In this document: one piece after another, positions 16,116 to 22,849 of the stretch
How the letters are laid out: each line of letters opens with the position of its first letter
How positions within the stretch are numbered: the stretch's first letter is position 1
Assembly: GCA_934216155.1 (NCBI GenBank)
Contig: CAKQBK010000023.1
Span: 1 to 32,976, forward strand
DNA: 32,976 nt
Reading direction: 5' to 3'
Origin: an uncultured Dialister sp.
GTDB taxonomy: Bacteria > Bacillota > Negativicutes > Veillonellales > Dialisteraceae
Made by a program: the position numbers and the translations under genes
Notes under the pieces: generated by a model
What the model was told of the DNA's origin: nothing
Seen by the model: the letters and a program-made list of their open reading frames with translations, nothing else
Databases searched by the model: none

Positions 16116-16439
16116 TCATTCTGTCAAAACCTTCAGCAGCGGACGAGCCTCTGGAAGCGATTCATGAGGAATCATTCCCAAGAGCACTCCAGCGGCGGCT
16201 TCCTTCTTCCGTTTCAAAGCAGCCAGATGCAGCACCCTTTCATAAGAAAGAAGCTGTTCCTCTCCATGACGCATGGCATCATGGACAGCCTGCCGGGAAA
16301 TATGGAAATGCTCCGCAATTTCCGCTAAAGTCAAATTCTCATTATAGTATAAATCCAGGCAATCTCTCTGCCTGTTCGTTAAGAGATCTCCGTAACAATC
16401 CAGGAGTTCCCCTTTTTCTACGATATTTTCAATAGACAT
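16116..16439 (-). CDS. ylxM: YlxM-family DNA-binding protein, SRP-associated
   Basis: A 107-residue protein with a sigma-70 region 4-like helix-turn-helix: LTNRQRDCLDLYYNENLTLAEIAEHFHISRQAVHDAM (about residues 20-56). YlxM is encoded with ffh in most Firmicutes and is reported to act with SRP; its exact role is unsettled. The start at 16439 fits the family. A longer frame from 16538 would read through the promoter and into an AGGAGTG repeat and is rejected. GTGGTGA is a modest ribosome binding site. It is the first gene of the operon ylxM-ffh-rpsP-khpA-ylqD-rimM, which has gaps of 30 bp or less and no internal repeats. Confidence 0.93.
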   Translation of the reverse strand: MSIENIVEKGELLDCYGDLLTNRQRDCLDLYYNENLTLAEIAEHFHISRQAVHDAMRHGEEQLLSYERVLHLAALKRKKEAAAGVLLGMIPHESLPEARPLLKVLTE

Positions 16440-16460
16440 AGTATCACCACAACGAAAGCT

Positions 16461-16489
16461 ATTATACATGATGGAAATACTCCTGTCAA
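16461..16489 (-). promoter_or_regulatory. Perfect consensus promoter of the ylxM-rimM operon
   Basis: TTGACA (16489-16484), exactly 17 bases, TATAAT (16466-16461). The start point should be near 16454, leaving a 5' leader of only about 15 nt. The AGGAGTG repeat ends about 20 bp upstream of the -35. Confidence 0.95.
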
Positions 16490-16511
16490 GGGATTTTGCT
16501 TTACACGTAGA

Positions 16512-16845
16512 AAGCAGTGAGGAGTGAAGGAAGGGCACATCAAATGATATACCACTTTTTTATAAAGGTTATTATTCTACTGATTTCTATCTCAAACATA
16601 GTTATATAGTCCGCTACCATTAAGGTTAAAAGGGTTATATAGGGTTATGTGATAACCTTAGTTTCATAACCTTTTATAACCCTTTATACCCCTTTGACAA
16701 GCCGTATTTTCTCAATGTGACGTATAACAAATTAGAAGAATAATAACCTTTATAAAAAAATGGGGCGCTTACAAATTTTGTGCGCCCCTTCCACCACTCC
16801 TCACTCCTAATTCATCACTCCTCACTATCTCCTAGTCACCAGCAC
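16512..16845. repeat. Large nested inverted repeat, nearly complete copy
   Basis: The fullest example of the GGTTATAAA-type element. From left: AGCAGTGAGGAGTGAAGGAA, GGGCACATC...ATACCAC, TTTTTTATAAAGGTTATTAT, CTACTGATTTCTATCTC, CCGCTACCATTAAGG, GGTTAAAAGGGTTATATAGG, centre near 16655. The right side returns through AACCTTTTATAACCCTTTAT, CTCAATGTGACG, AGAAGAATAATAACCTTTAT, GGGGCGCTTACAAATTTTGT and CCACCACTCCTCACTCC. It lies upstream of the ylxM promoter and runs to the 3' end of the secreted-protein gene. Confidence 0.88.
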
Positions 16846-16850
16846 CCCCA

Positions 16851-17510
16851 CTAGTTCTTTTCCGGATGGTACCCTTTCAGCATCGAAGGATTGGATAGCT
16901 CTAAACCATACTTGTAGAGCGGTTCCACATTACTAGCAACGGCCCGCTTGTAGGTATCATTATTGGCGGAATCAGCTGCCATGTCCCACCAGCCTGCTTC
17001 TACATTATTTTTATACCGTTCAATGGCGGTAATACGGTGATGGATTTCATCGTTCAATTCCTCATAGCGGCACATGTCCGGTTCCACCCAGCCTAAATTA
17101 TGTTGATCCGCATAGGCGCGCCATTTTTCCATATTTTCATACTCTGCCACCAAGCGCGCATTGGTCATGGTGTATATATTGGTACGGTTATCAAACCAAT
17201 CGGGACGTTCTTCCAATGCATCTGGCGGAAGTGGATCCAACTGACCAGCGTAAGCCGTCGGTGTACTGCCATCCGTCTGATACCGGGTAATTTTGACCCC
17301 CTGCTTTGCTGCAGCCGCATCGGCCCTTTCTTCTTTCGTGGTAGTTTTAGGCTTCTTCGCACTCTTTTTACTCCCACCAGAAAGAATACTATCTACCGCC
17401 TTGTTGGCTGCTCTATTGGCAATCCCCCCTAAACTAAAACCCGCATCGGCCTGCATACTCAAACCGAAAAGCATCATAGCCATCACGCTTACAATCCATA
17501 TTTTTTTCAT
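16851..17510 (-). CDS. Secreted protein of unknown function
   Basis: I do not recognise the family. The 219 residues begin with a clear Sec signal peptide: MKKIW, a hydrophobic stretch to about residue 20, and an ADA-G cleavage site near residue 23. A Gly/Ala-rich segment (about 24-45) and a Lys/Thr-rich linker with ADAAAAKQG (about 46-70) follow. The rest is a soluble, Tyr/Trp/Asn-rich region with WRAYADQHNLGW, RYEELNDEIHHRITAIERYK and AGWWDMAADSANNDTYKRAV. A single cysteine (in DMCRYEE) remains in the mature part, so there is no disulfide and no lipobox. AAGGAGGTC precedes the ATG. The stop TAG lies in an ACTAGTG word of the GTGACTG repeat family. It is probably periplasmic; its job is unknown. 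Confidence 0.8.
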   Translation of the reverse strand: MKKIWIVSVMAMMLFGLSMQADAGFSLGGIANRAANKAVDSILSGGSKKSAKKPKTTTKEERADAAAAKQGVKITRYQTDGSTPTAYAGQLDPLPPDALEERPDWFDNRTNIYTMTNARLVAEYENMEKWRAYADQHNLGWVEPDMCRYEELNDEIHHRITAIERYKNNVEAGWWDMAADSANNDTYKRAVASNVEPLYKYGLELSNPSMLKGYHPEKN

Positions 17511-17574
17511 AATTATGACCTCCTTGTTGTTACATTACCGATTTGTGTCAGTGGATTAAATTCCTTTAGTGATT

Positions 17575-18160
17575 ACAGGTTGCTCAGGTTGCTAAGGTTT
17601 CTCAGGTTTCTCGAATGTGCAGATAGACATTACTGTCACCTAGTGAAATGAATCATAATGGTATGATTCTTTAAGCCCTTATCGCTGGTGCTGCTAAGAT
17701 TTCGCCACTCAGGGCGCATCTCATTGCAATACACTTGTACCAGCAAGCACAAATACGATCGGTCGAAATGACGGTTACGGATAGGAGCAGGTATCACCGA
17801 GTCCCTCGTCATGCACATAGCGAAGTATACCGCTAGTGCCTCCCCCTCTGCCTTCGGCATCTCCCCCGACGGGTAATGCTGTTAAGTTAAGCAAAATATG
17901 TGGTGATTCCTTTTGTGACAAAGTTTCTCAGGTTTCTCAGGACTCTCAAGTTTCTCAGGTTCCCCGAATGAGATGATAACGCTAGCGTCTATCAGCGCAT
18001 TCGAAGAACCTGAGCAGCCTTAGCAACTTGAGAAACCTGAGTAACCTATAATCACAAACCAAATCATGCTTATTGGCGCAAATTCTTAACTTAACAGCAT
18101 TGCCCCGACGGGGGCGATAAAATCGGTGTAAACTTACTTACCTAATCCCTAGTCACCCGT
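17575..18160. repeat. Non-coding repeat cluster upstream of the secreted protein
   Basis: The 1.6-kb gap 17511-19123 has no protein gene I can support. This part holds a truncated GGTTGCTCA element (17577-17640); a stretch with GGTCGAAATGACGG (17760-17773); the block ATGCACATAGCGAAGTATAC to TTAAGTTAAGC (about 17811-17891), also found near 32287-32360; a complete GGTTGCTCA element with central CGCTAGCG (17925-18050); and a right end TAAAATCGGTGTAAACTTAC (18119-18138) like the TIR at 13154-13178. A 74-codon frame through it (17636-17860) is built of repeats and has no ribosome binding site. Confidence 0.75.
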
Positions 18161-18179
18161 CACTTTTTTGTAGTGTAAC

Positions 18180-18231
18180 AAAAAATCCCCCCACTGCCCC
18201 TGTCATAAGTGACAGGGGCAGCGGGGGGATT
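18180..18231 (-). terminator. Very strong terminator without an assigned gene
   Basis: Arms 18184-18205 and 18210-18231 pair over 22 positions with one mismatch, around a 4-base loop. On the minus strand it is followed by TTTTTT (18185-18180). It lies about 275 bp downstream of the small RNA terminator at 18507, and no gene lies between. It may back up the small RNA terminator or mark a lost gene. Confidence 0.85.
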
Positions 18232-18284
18232 TGGCAATGAATCGTATGAAAGATATAAGTCGATCCATATCATTCCACTGGCGG

Positions 18285-18503
18285 TTATAGGTTACTCAGA
18301 TTTCTCAAGTTGCTCAGGTTCTTCGATTGTGCCTATAGGTACTGGCGTTATCATCTCATTTGAGGACCGTTAGAACCTTCAGAACCCTCAGAACCTTTTT
18401 CACAAAAGGTATAAAAGACTAGCAATGATACCACTAGTTTCACTTGGCTCATTCGGGGAACCTAAGAAACTTGAGCTTCCTGAGTAACCTGAGCAACTTT
18501 TAC
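18285..18503. repeat. Two diverged GGTTGCTCA-family elements
   Basis: A complete element at about 18289-18393 with core TTCGATTGTGCCTATAGG...ATCTCATTTGAGG, and the right half of a second at about 18448-18500 (CTCATTCGGGGAACCTAAG). The words are more diverged than in other copies. Confidence 0.75.
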
Positions 18504-18506
18504 ACT

Positions 18507-18544
18507 AAAAAAGAGCGGGAATTTAGGGGAGACCCGCTCTTTTT
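18507..18544 (-). terminator. Terminator of the putative small RNA
   Basis: AGAGCGGG and CCCGCTCT pair, extended by A-T pairs, with a 13-base loop and a T-tract on the minus strand. It is symmetric enough to work on the plus strand also, but no plus-strand gene ends here. Confidence 0.88.
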
Positions 18545-18704
18545 CGACCGATGCCTTCTATGAAATGAAACTATCTATTTAACCGATTATGGGGAAACGG
18601 GAAAAGAAAGGCGAAACGCCAACTTTATCATAAATAAGACAGTCCTGAGCAGACATAGTTGACAACGGTCAATGGTATGCTTTGGATACTATATCCTAAA
18701 ACAT
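18507..18704 (-). ncRNA. Putative structured small RNA, about 198 nt
   Basis: A consensus minus-strand promoter (18738-18711) is followed by about 198 nt with no convincing gene and then a strong terminator (18544-18507). Hairpins can be read by eye: GGATATAGTATCC near the 5' end, TTGAC-CGTT-GTCAA (alternative), TTAT/ATAA and GGCG-TTT-CGCC. Two long-range pairings, TTGACCG (18672-18666) with CGGTCGA (18550-18544) and AACTAT (18660-18655) with ATAGTT (18574-18569), nest to give a closed rod-like fold. It is not followed by a gene, so a riboswitch is unlikely. I do not see the marks of 4.5S RNA, tmRNA or RNase P; 6S RNA cannot be excluded. A 25-codon frame from an ATG inside it has no ribosome binding site. 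Confidence 0.55.
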
Positions 18705-18710
18705 GTTTAT

Positions 18711-18738
18711 ATTATAAAGCATGTTATAAAATTGTCAA
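18711..18738 (-). promoter_or_regulatory. Promoter of the putative small RNA, overlapped by a palindrome
   Basis: TTGACA (18738-18733), 16 bases, TATAAT (18716-18711). The -10 lies at the centre of an inverted repeat, AACATGCTTTAT / ATAAACATGTT, which could be an operator. The word CATGTTATAA (18720-18729) is shared with intergenic sites at 8433 and 32116. Confidence 0.85.
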
Positions 18739-18884
18739 GGAAGTTTACGAAAAACTTTCTCGCTAGGGGGCTTCATTTTTGTCCTATATGGTAGATAAGA
18801 AAAATGAGTATTAGAAAGAGTTCTCCTAGTGATCGAAGACGAGAATCAGCACTTGCACTCCATTCGCAGGATATTGCTATAGGT

Positions 18885-19110
18885 TTAGGGTTCTGAAGGT
18901 TCTAAGGGTACAAAGGGTTCTCACGTTTCTCGAATGAGCCGATAGACGCTAGCGATATCATCTCATTCGGATCCCTTAGAACCTTCAGAACCTTTAGAAC
19001 CCTTAGCACCTTTGACTTGAAAGGAGTCCCCGCATATTTCGCTCAACTTACCAGCATTCCCCCGACAAGTCGATAAAATCGGTGTAAACCTCCTTACCTA
19101 ATCCCTAGTC
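18885..19110. repeat. GGTTGCTCA-family element plus TIR-like end downstream of the flavodoxin
   Basis: A complete element (18888-19014) with core CTCGAATGAGCCGATAGACG, CTAGCG and TCATCTCATTCGG, built on AGGTTCTAAGG words. At 19072-19110 follow GATAAAATCGGTGTAAAC and CTTACCTAATCCCTAGTCAC, the same string as at 18116-18155. The 150-bp stretch before it (18740-18884) shows nothing recognisable. Confidence 0.8.
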
Positions 19111-19123
19111 ACCAGTCCCCCAA

Positions 19124-19735
19124 TTAGTATTTCTTCGACCATTCAATCAGGTCTTTTTCATCTATGCCGCCGGAGAATCTTGTTCCGCCGAGCCAGTTTC
19201 CGCTGCCGGCTGCATCGGCCAGGTGAAGATCGCTATCGCCCAAGCTGCTGGAGTAGGATGTGCAGAATGGAATGACAGTCTTGCCATTGAAATCATGGGT
19301 GGTTACGAAGGTGTAGACGATATTCGGTGCTTCGCCCCACCAAATCGGATAGCCCAGGAAAACGGTCTGATAGGAATCCCAATCGGTCACTTCATTGGCA
19401 ATAGCAGGACGAATGGAGGGGTTTTCGTGTTCCTTCACACAGCGACTGCTATTATCCCGATAGTTCAGGTCCGCATCACTGTACGGTTCTTTGGCTTCGA
19501 TGCTGAACAAGGTGCTATTGGTTTCCTTGGCAATCACTTCGGCTGCTTTTTTCGTATTTCCAGTGGCAGAGAAATAAACCACAATGGACTTGCCCCGTTC
19601 CGCCTTAGGCGCCGTTTCACTGACCGCCGTAGAAGCTGCCGGTGTGCTTCCTTTCTGGGCCGTATCATTGCCACAAGCAGTCAATCCGGCAGCTGCCAAT
19701 ACAGATACACCTAAAGCTATTGTTTTCTTCCACAT
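19124..19735 (-). CDS. Flavodoxin-domain lipoprotein
   Basis: A 203-residue exported flavodoxin. Residues 1-21 are a lipoprotein signal with lipobox LTAC (Cys21); a Ser/Thr/Ala/Pro-rich linker reaches about residue 47. The flavodoxin fold then has the FMN phosphate loop SATGNT (56-61) and flavin-facing segments GYPIWWGEAPN and FCTSYSSSLGDSD. Such proteins carry FMN and pass electrons; being a membrane-anchored lipoprotein outside the cytoplasm is less usual, though similar exported flavodoxins occur in gut anaerobes. The redox partner is not visible. It is flanked by repeat elements on both sides and no strong promoter was found. Confidence 0.88.
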   Translation of the reverse strand: MWKKTIALGVSVLAAAGLTACGNDTAQKGSTPAASTAVSETAPKAERGKSIVVYFSATGNTKKAAEVIAKETNSTLFSIEAKEPYSDADLNYRDNSSRCVKEHENPSIRPAIANEVTDWDSYQTVFLGYPIWWGEAPNIVYTFVTTHDFNGKTVIPFCTSYSSSLGDSDLHLADAAGSGNWLGGTRFSGGIDEKDLIEWSKKY

Positions 19736-19774
19736 ATTTGATCACGCTTTCTTTGTAATACTAGGGATTAGTAG

Positions 19775-20085
19775 CTAGGCCCTATAAATTGGAAGCGCCC
19801 CAATCCCCCTTTTTATGAAGGTTATTATTCTGCAGACTTGATATGTTTCAAGTGAGAAGCTACGGTTTGTCAAAAGGTTAAAAGGGTTATAAAAGGTTAT
19901 GAAACTAAGGTCAGCACATAACCCTACATAACCTTTTTAACCTTGATAGTAGCGATATATATAATCATGTTTGATACAGAAATCAGTAGAGTAATAACCT
20001 TTATAAAATAGGGTATTGGGGCGCTTCCAAATTTTGTGCGCCCCTTCCACCACTCCGCACTACGCACTCCTCACTACGCACTTTT
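19775..20085. repeat. Large nested inverted repeat, near-complete copy
   Basis: From left: GGAAGCGCCCCAATCCCCCT, TTTTTATGAAGGTTATTATT, CTGCAGACTTGATATG, AAGTGAGAAGCTACGG, AAAGGTTAAAAGGGTTATAA, centre near 19910. The right side returns through TAACCCTACATAACC, CTTGATAGTAGCGATATATA, AGTAGAGTAATAACCTTTAT, GGGGCGCTTCCAAATTTTGT and CCACTCCGCACTACGCAC. The centre is inverted relative to the copies at 10131 and 16512 (ACGGTTTGTCAAAAGG on the left here, its complement on the right there). Confidence 0.86.
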
Positions 20086-20110
20086 TCAGCAAAAGCGACT
20101 GGTTAACCAG

Positions 20111-20272
20111 TCACGAGTCACCATTTTCTAACTTCTTTTTCTTCTTATAAATCTGGTAATCCATCTGGTCCAGTTCCTGCTGCTTTTCATGAATTTCTTC
20201 CAACAGTTCAAATCGCTTTTGGCGAAGTTCCTTCACATCCATCTTTTCCATTTCCTGACAGGTGCATTTCAT
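20111..20272 (-). CDS. Small charged protein, possible coiled coil
   Basis: A 53-residue protein I do not recognise. It begins MKCTCQEMEKMDVKELRQKR; a CxC pair at residues 3-5 is followed by one amphipathic helix to about residue 48 with heptad-like Leu/Met/Ile spacing (LLEEIHEKQQELDQMDYQIY) and a Lys-rich end. GGAGGGGGTCC just before the ATG at 20272 supports this start over 20305. The codons for the end, GGTGACTCGTGA, are the GTGACTG repeat read in frame, so Gly-Asp-Ser and the stop come from the repeat. The strong ribosome binding site makes it a likely real gene. Function unknown. Confidence 0.6.
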   Translation of the reverse strand: MKCTCQEMEKMDVKELRQKRFELLEEIHEKQQELDQMDYQIYKKKKKLENGDS

Positions 20273-20307
20273 AGGACCCCCTCCACTTTCTTTTAAAAAT
20301 AACAAAC

Positions 20308-20402
20308 AGGTTGCTCAAGTTTCTTAGGTTTCTCTAGCATTTATTAGCACATTCGAGAAACCTGAGCAACTTGAGAAACTTAAGCCACCTGAGCAACCTT
20401 TG
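20308..20402. repeat. GGTTGCTCA-family element, shortened
   Basis: Arms AGGTTGCTCAAGTTTCTTAG (from 20309) and the complement AACTTGAGAAACTTAAGCC to 20400 around a reduced core CTAGCATTTATTAGCACATT. It lies between the small protein and the cupin gene. Confidence 0.8.
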
Positions 20403-20437
20403 CCTGGCATGAAATCATCCCATATGTCGCTGACCAC

Positions 20438-21169
20438 TCAAAGATTTTCGTACTCCTCATCGGTCACTTCTTCGCACCATTCATTGGACAGTTCTGTGCC
20501 GGGCACTTCAAAGGCCAAATGGCTGAACCAGCTGTCCTTCTTGGCACCGTGCCAGTGTTTCACGTTGGCTGGAATTTCTACGATGTCGCCTGCTTTGAGG
20601 CTCTGGGCTGGTTTTCCTTCTTCCTGGTACCAACCTTCCCCATCCACGCAAATAAGAATCTGGCCGCCACCGGTTTTCGCATGGTGAATGTGCCAATGGT
20701 TGCGGCACCCCGGTTCAAAGGTGACATTGCAAATGGTCAATGGATTCCCTTCGTGGGATACCACTTTCAGGTACGAATTGCCAGTGAAATACTTTGCATA
20801 GGCCGTATTGGGATTGCCCTGTCCGAAGAATCCGCCGTGCTCCGCATCTCCATCGGCGTAAACTTCCTTTGCCATGTTGAAAGCCGCCCACGCATTGGGC
20901 CAGCCCGCATAAAAAGCGATGTGGGTCAGAATTTCTGCCATTTCTTCCTGGGTCACCCCATTCTGCTTGGCAGTGGTCAAGTGGTATTTCAAAGAACTGT
21001 CGGTGATGCCTTTCCCAATCAATGCGCTGATGGTCACAATGGAACGAAGTTTTAAAGACAACTTCCCTTCCCGAGACCACACGTCGCCAAAAAGTACATC
21101 ATCATTGAGTTCTGCAAATTTCGGTGCAAATTCACCTAAAATCGTATGTCCTGCTGTTTGTTTTACCAT
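20438..21169 (-). CDS. Carboxymuconolactone decarboxylase-like and cupin fusion protein
   Basis: A 243-residue two-domain protein. Residues about 25-110 form the AhpD/CMD helical domain (LSLKLRSIVTISALIGKG, YHLTTAKQNGVTQEEMAEIL, IAFYAGWPNAWAAFNMAKEV) without the CxxC redox pair of AhpD. Residues about 135-225 form a cupin with the metal ligand set in HWHIHHAKTGGGQILICVDG and VEIPANVKHWHGA. Such fusions are common in anaerobes, often near aldo-keto reductases or flavodoxins, and a flavodoxin lipoprotein is two genes away; the reaction is not known. AAAGGAAG precedes the ATG. It follows the SGNH hydrolase gene by 88 bp on the same strand and may be cotranscribed with it. Confidence 0.9.
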   Translation of the reverse strand: MVKQTAGHTILGEFAPKFAELNDDVLFGDVWSREGKLSLKLRSIVTISALIGKGITDSSLKYHLTTAKQNGVTQEEMAEILTHIAFYAGWPNAWAAFNMAKEVYADGDAEHGGFFGQGNPNTAYAKYFTGNSYLKVVSHEGNPLTICNVTFEPGCRNHWHIHHAKTGGGQILICVDGEGWYQEEGKPAQSLKAGDIVEIPANVKHWHGAKKDSWFSHLAFEVPGTELSNEWCEEVTDEEYENL

Positions 21170-21191
21170 GGTATATTCTTCCTTTCACTTT

Positions 21192-21269
21192 TAGTTGGCA
21201 GTTGACGGTTAACGGTTGACGGTTGACGGTTAACCGTTAACTGCCAACTGTTAACTGTTAACCGCCTAC
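21192..21269. repeat. AGTTGGC/GGTTAAC-family inverted repeat
   Basis: TTGGCAGTTGACGGTTAACG and the complement TTAACCGTTAACTGCCAAC form an inverted repeat, followed by further GTTAACTG words. The right end runs into the SGNH hydrolase gene and gives its last codons and stop. Confidence 0.87.
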
Positions 21270-22556
21270 TAATTTCGGTAATTCCCGATTGATCACATCG
21301 GCCATAATCTGTTTCATATTCCAATCTCCATGGAGTCCATCCAAAGCAAGCCAGGTGGGTAGTTCTTCCATATCCTCGAAAGGAACCGCCACATCGATGT
21401 GAGGCTGGGTGCGGATGAAATCATTCACTTTCTGAAAAGCGGTCTTCCAGCCTTCGGCAGTGGGCTCTTGGAAAGCCTTTTCGATATTGGCCGGATTGAT
21501 AGGTGGCAGGGTCAGAAGAATTGGCGTAATTCCATGAGCCCTGGCCTTTTCCTGCATCATTTGCAAATCAGCGATCACAGACTCCGCCGGCACCCCACCG
21601 CGCAAACTGTTGCTGCCGCCCATAATGAGCAAATATTTCGGATGAAAAGGGAGCACATCCCGCTCGAACCGATTCACCATCATTTCACTGGTATTTCCAC
21701 TTTCCGACAAATTGATGGACGGAAAATTCAAGTATGACTCATAGCTATAGGCCATGTCGGCAGGACTGAAAGACAAATGCCCGCCTCCATGGGAAATGCT
21801 ATCCCCATAAATCGCCACCTGCCAGTGATCCTCTGAATGAATCTGAATTTCCTGCGGGATGCTCCACTCCCCTATGGGCATTCCCTTTGCATCCATGCCA
21901 CGAACACGCCAATAATAGGTTCCTATCCGTGGCATTGGGTCATACAAATCGGTTAGCTCCGTCACATCTGCATAGACCCGATACTTCGAAGGGGCATAAC
22001 CATGAAGATTTTCCGGATACTCGCTGGTCACTTCCACCTCATATTTCACGGCCCCCGGATTGCCCGTATAGGCGTACACAGGAAATAAAAGCACAGAGCC
22101 ATTTCCCTTATTGTACGGTTGGTATGGAACCGGCGCATTGCGGAACGTCCTCATGAGACTGCTGGTGAGCTCCGCCGGCTGCGAATAATCGGTCACTGCA
22201 TTGCCATCCAAATCAAATGCCCGAACCCGCCAGAAGAGCGGCTTGTCAGTGGGCAATTTTGTCATATCCAAAATGACACGGTGGGTGTACACATAGGCAT
22301 TCCGATAGACAGCTTGCGAAATAGCTGCATCGGGCGTCAAATCCTTGGGCACACCAGCAAAAACTTCCACTTCATACCGCACGGCATTTAAATTCTGCGG
22401 CCAAGTCAAAACACCATACGCCCCCTGGGCCTCACGCTCCACCTCCGCTGCTTTGACCTTGTTGCAATCCATCATCGTGGTATATCCCACCATCCCCAAA
22501 GGGATCGATAGCAACAAAGCACCCAGCAAAGCCCCTTTCCACCAATGCTTTCTCAT
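21258..22556 (-). CDS. Exported SGNH/GDSL hydrolase with two FN3-like domains
   Basis: A 432-residue protein with an N-terminal signal or anchor (LLGALLLSIPLGMVGY, residues 10-25). Two FN3-like repeats follow (about 40-135 and 145-245), each with an RYEVEV / KYEVEV strand and a WRVRxxDxxG strand (FWRVRAFDLDG, YWRVRGMDAKG). The C-terminal SGNH domain has block I YGDSISHGG (Ser253), a block II Gly in ESGNTSE, block III GGSN (Asn316) and block V DGLH (Asp406, His409), so the catalytic set is complete. It should cleave an ester, perhaps on a glycan or lipid outside the cytoplasm; substrate unknown. AAAGGAGGT precedes the ATG. The last codons GTAGGCGGTTAA come from a GGTTAAC-family repeat. Confidence 0.9.
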   Translation of the reverse strand: MRKHWWKGALLGALLLSIPLGMVGYTTMMDCNKVKAAEVEREAQGAYGVLTWPQNLNAVRYEVEVFAGVPKDLTPDAAISQAVYRNAYVYTHRVILDMTKLPTDKPLFWRVRAFDLDGNAVTDYSQPAELTSSLMRTFRNAPVPYQPYNKGNGSVLLFPVYAYTGNPGAVKYEVEVTSEYPENLHGYAPSKYRVYADVTELTDLYDPMPRIGTYYWRVRGMDAKGMPIGEWSIPQEIQIHSEDHWQVAIYGDSISHGGGHLSFSPADMAYSYESYLNFPSINLSESGNTSEMMVNRFERDVLPFHPKYLLIMGGSNSLRGGVPAESVIADLQMMQEKARAHGITPILLTLPPINPANIEKAFQEPTAEGWKTAFQKVNDFIRTQPHIDVAVPFEDMEELPTWLALDGLHGDWNMKQIMADVINRELPKLVGG

Positions 22557-22628
22557 AGGAGACCTCCTTTCGTGTGAAATATGGTTGCACTAACGATTTG
22601 ATACTTTTGTGATAACTCCGCTAGCGAT

Positions 22629-22760
22629 TACAGGTGACTCAAGTTTCTCAAGTCTCTCAGGTAGCTCAGGTTTTCCGAACGAGCCAAGAAACGCTGGCGT
22701 TACTCTCTCGTTCAAGGAACCTGAGAAACTTGTGCCACCTGAGCAACCTGGGCGACTTGT
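22629..22760. repeat. GGTTGCTCA-family element in the SGNH leader
   Basis: Arms AGGTGACTCAAGTTTCTCAA and complement, core TTCCGAACGAGCCAAGAAAC, GCTGGCGT, TCTCGTTCAAGG. It lies between the promoter at 22776-22804 and the SGNH start codon, so it should be transcribed in the 5' leader. Confidence 0.82.
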
Positions 22761-22775
22761 TTTTCATCTGCCTAA

Positions 22776-22804
22776 AGTATAGGCTTTCATAAAAGGCATA
22801 GCAA
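22776..22804 (-). promoter_or_regulatory. Promoter of the SGNH hydrolase gene
   Basis: TTGCTA (22804-22799), 17 bases, TATACT (22781-22776). It implies a leader of about 210 nt. Confidence 0.7.
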
Positions 22805-22849
22805 ATACTTACATTTTATAGAAATCTATAGTGAAAAGGCATGAGAAAG

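Noticed and set aside
16440..16538. 33-residue N-terminal extension of YlxM
   Set aside because: It would translate the perfect promoter and repeat sequence; the family starts at MSIENIVEKG.
17636..17860. 74-codon minus-strand frame
   Set aside because: Composed of repeat sequence that recurs near 32287-32360 and 23122; no ribosome binding site.
18588..18665. 25-codon frame (MSAQDCLIYDKVG...) inside the putative small RNA
   Set aside because: No ribosome binding site before its ATG, and it overlaps predicted stems. A dual-function RNA is not excluded but is not supported.
18507..18704. Riboswitch for a downstream gene
   Set aside because: Only repeats and another terminator follow for about 1 kb on that strand, so a free RNA is more likely.
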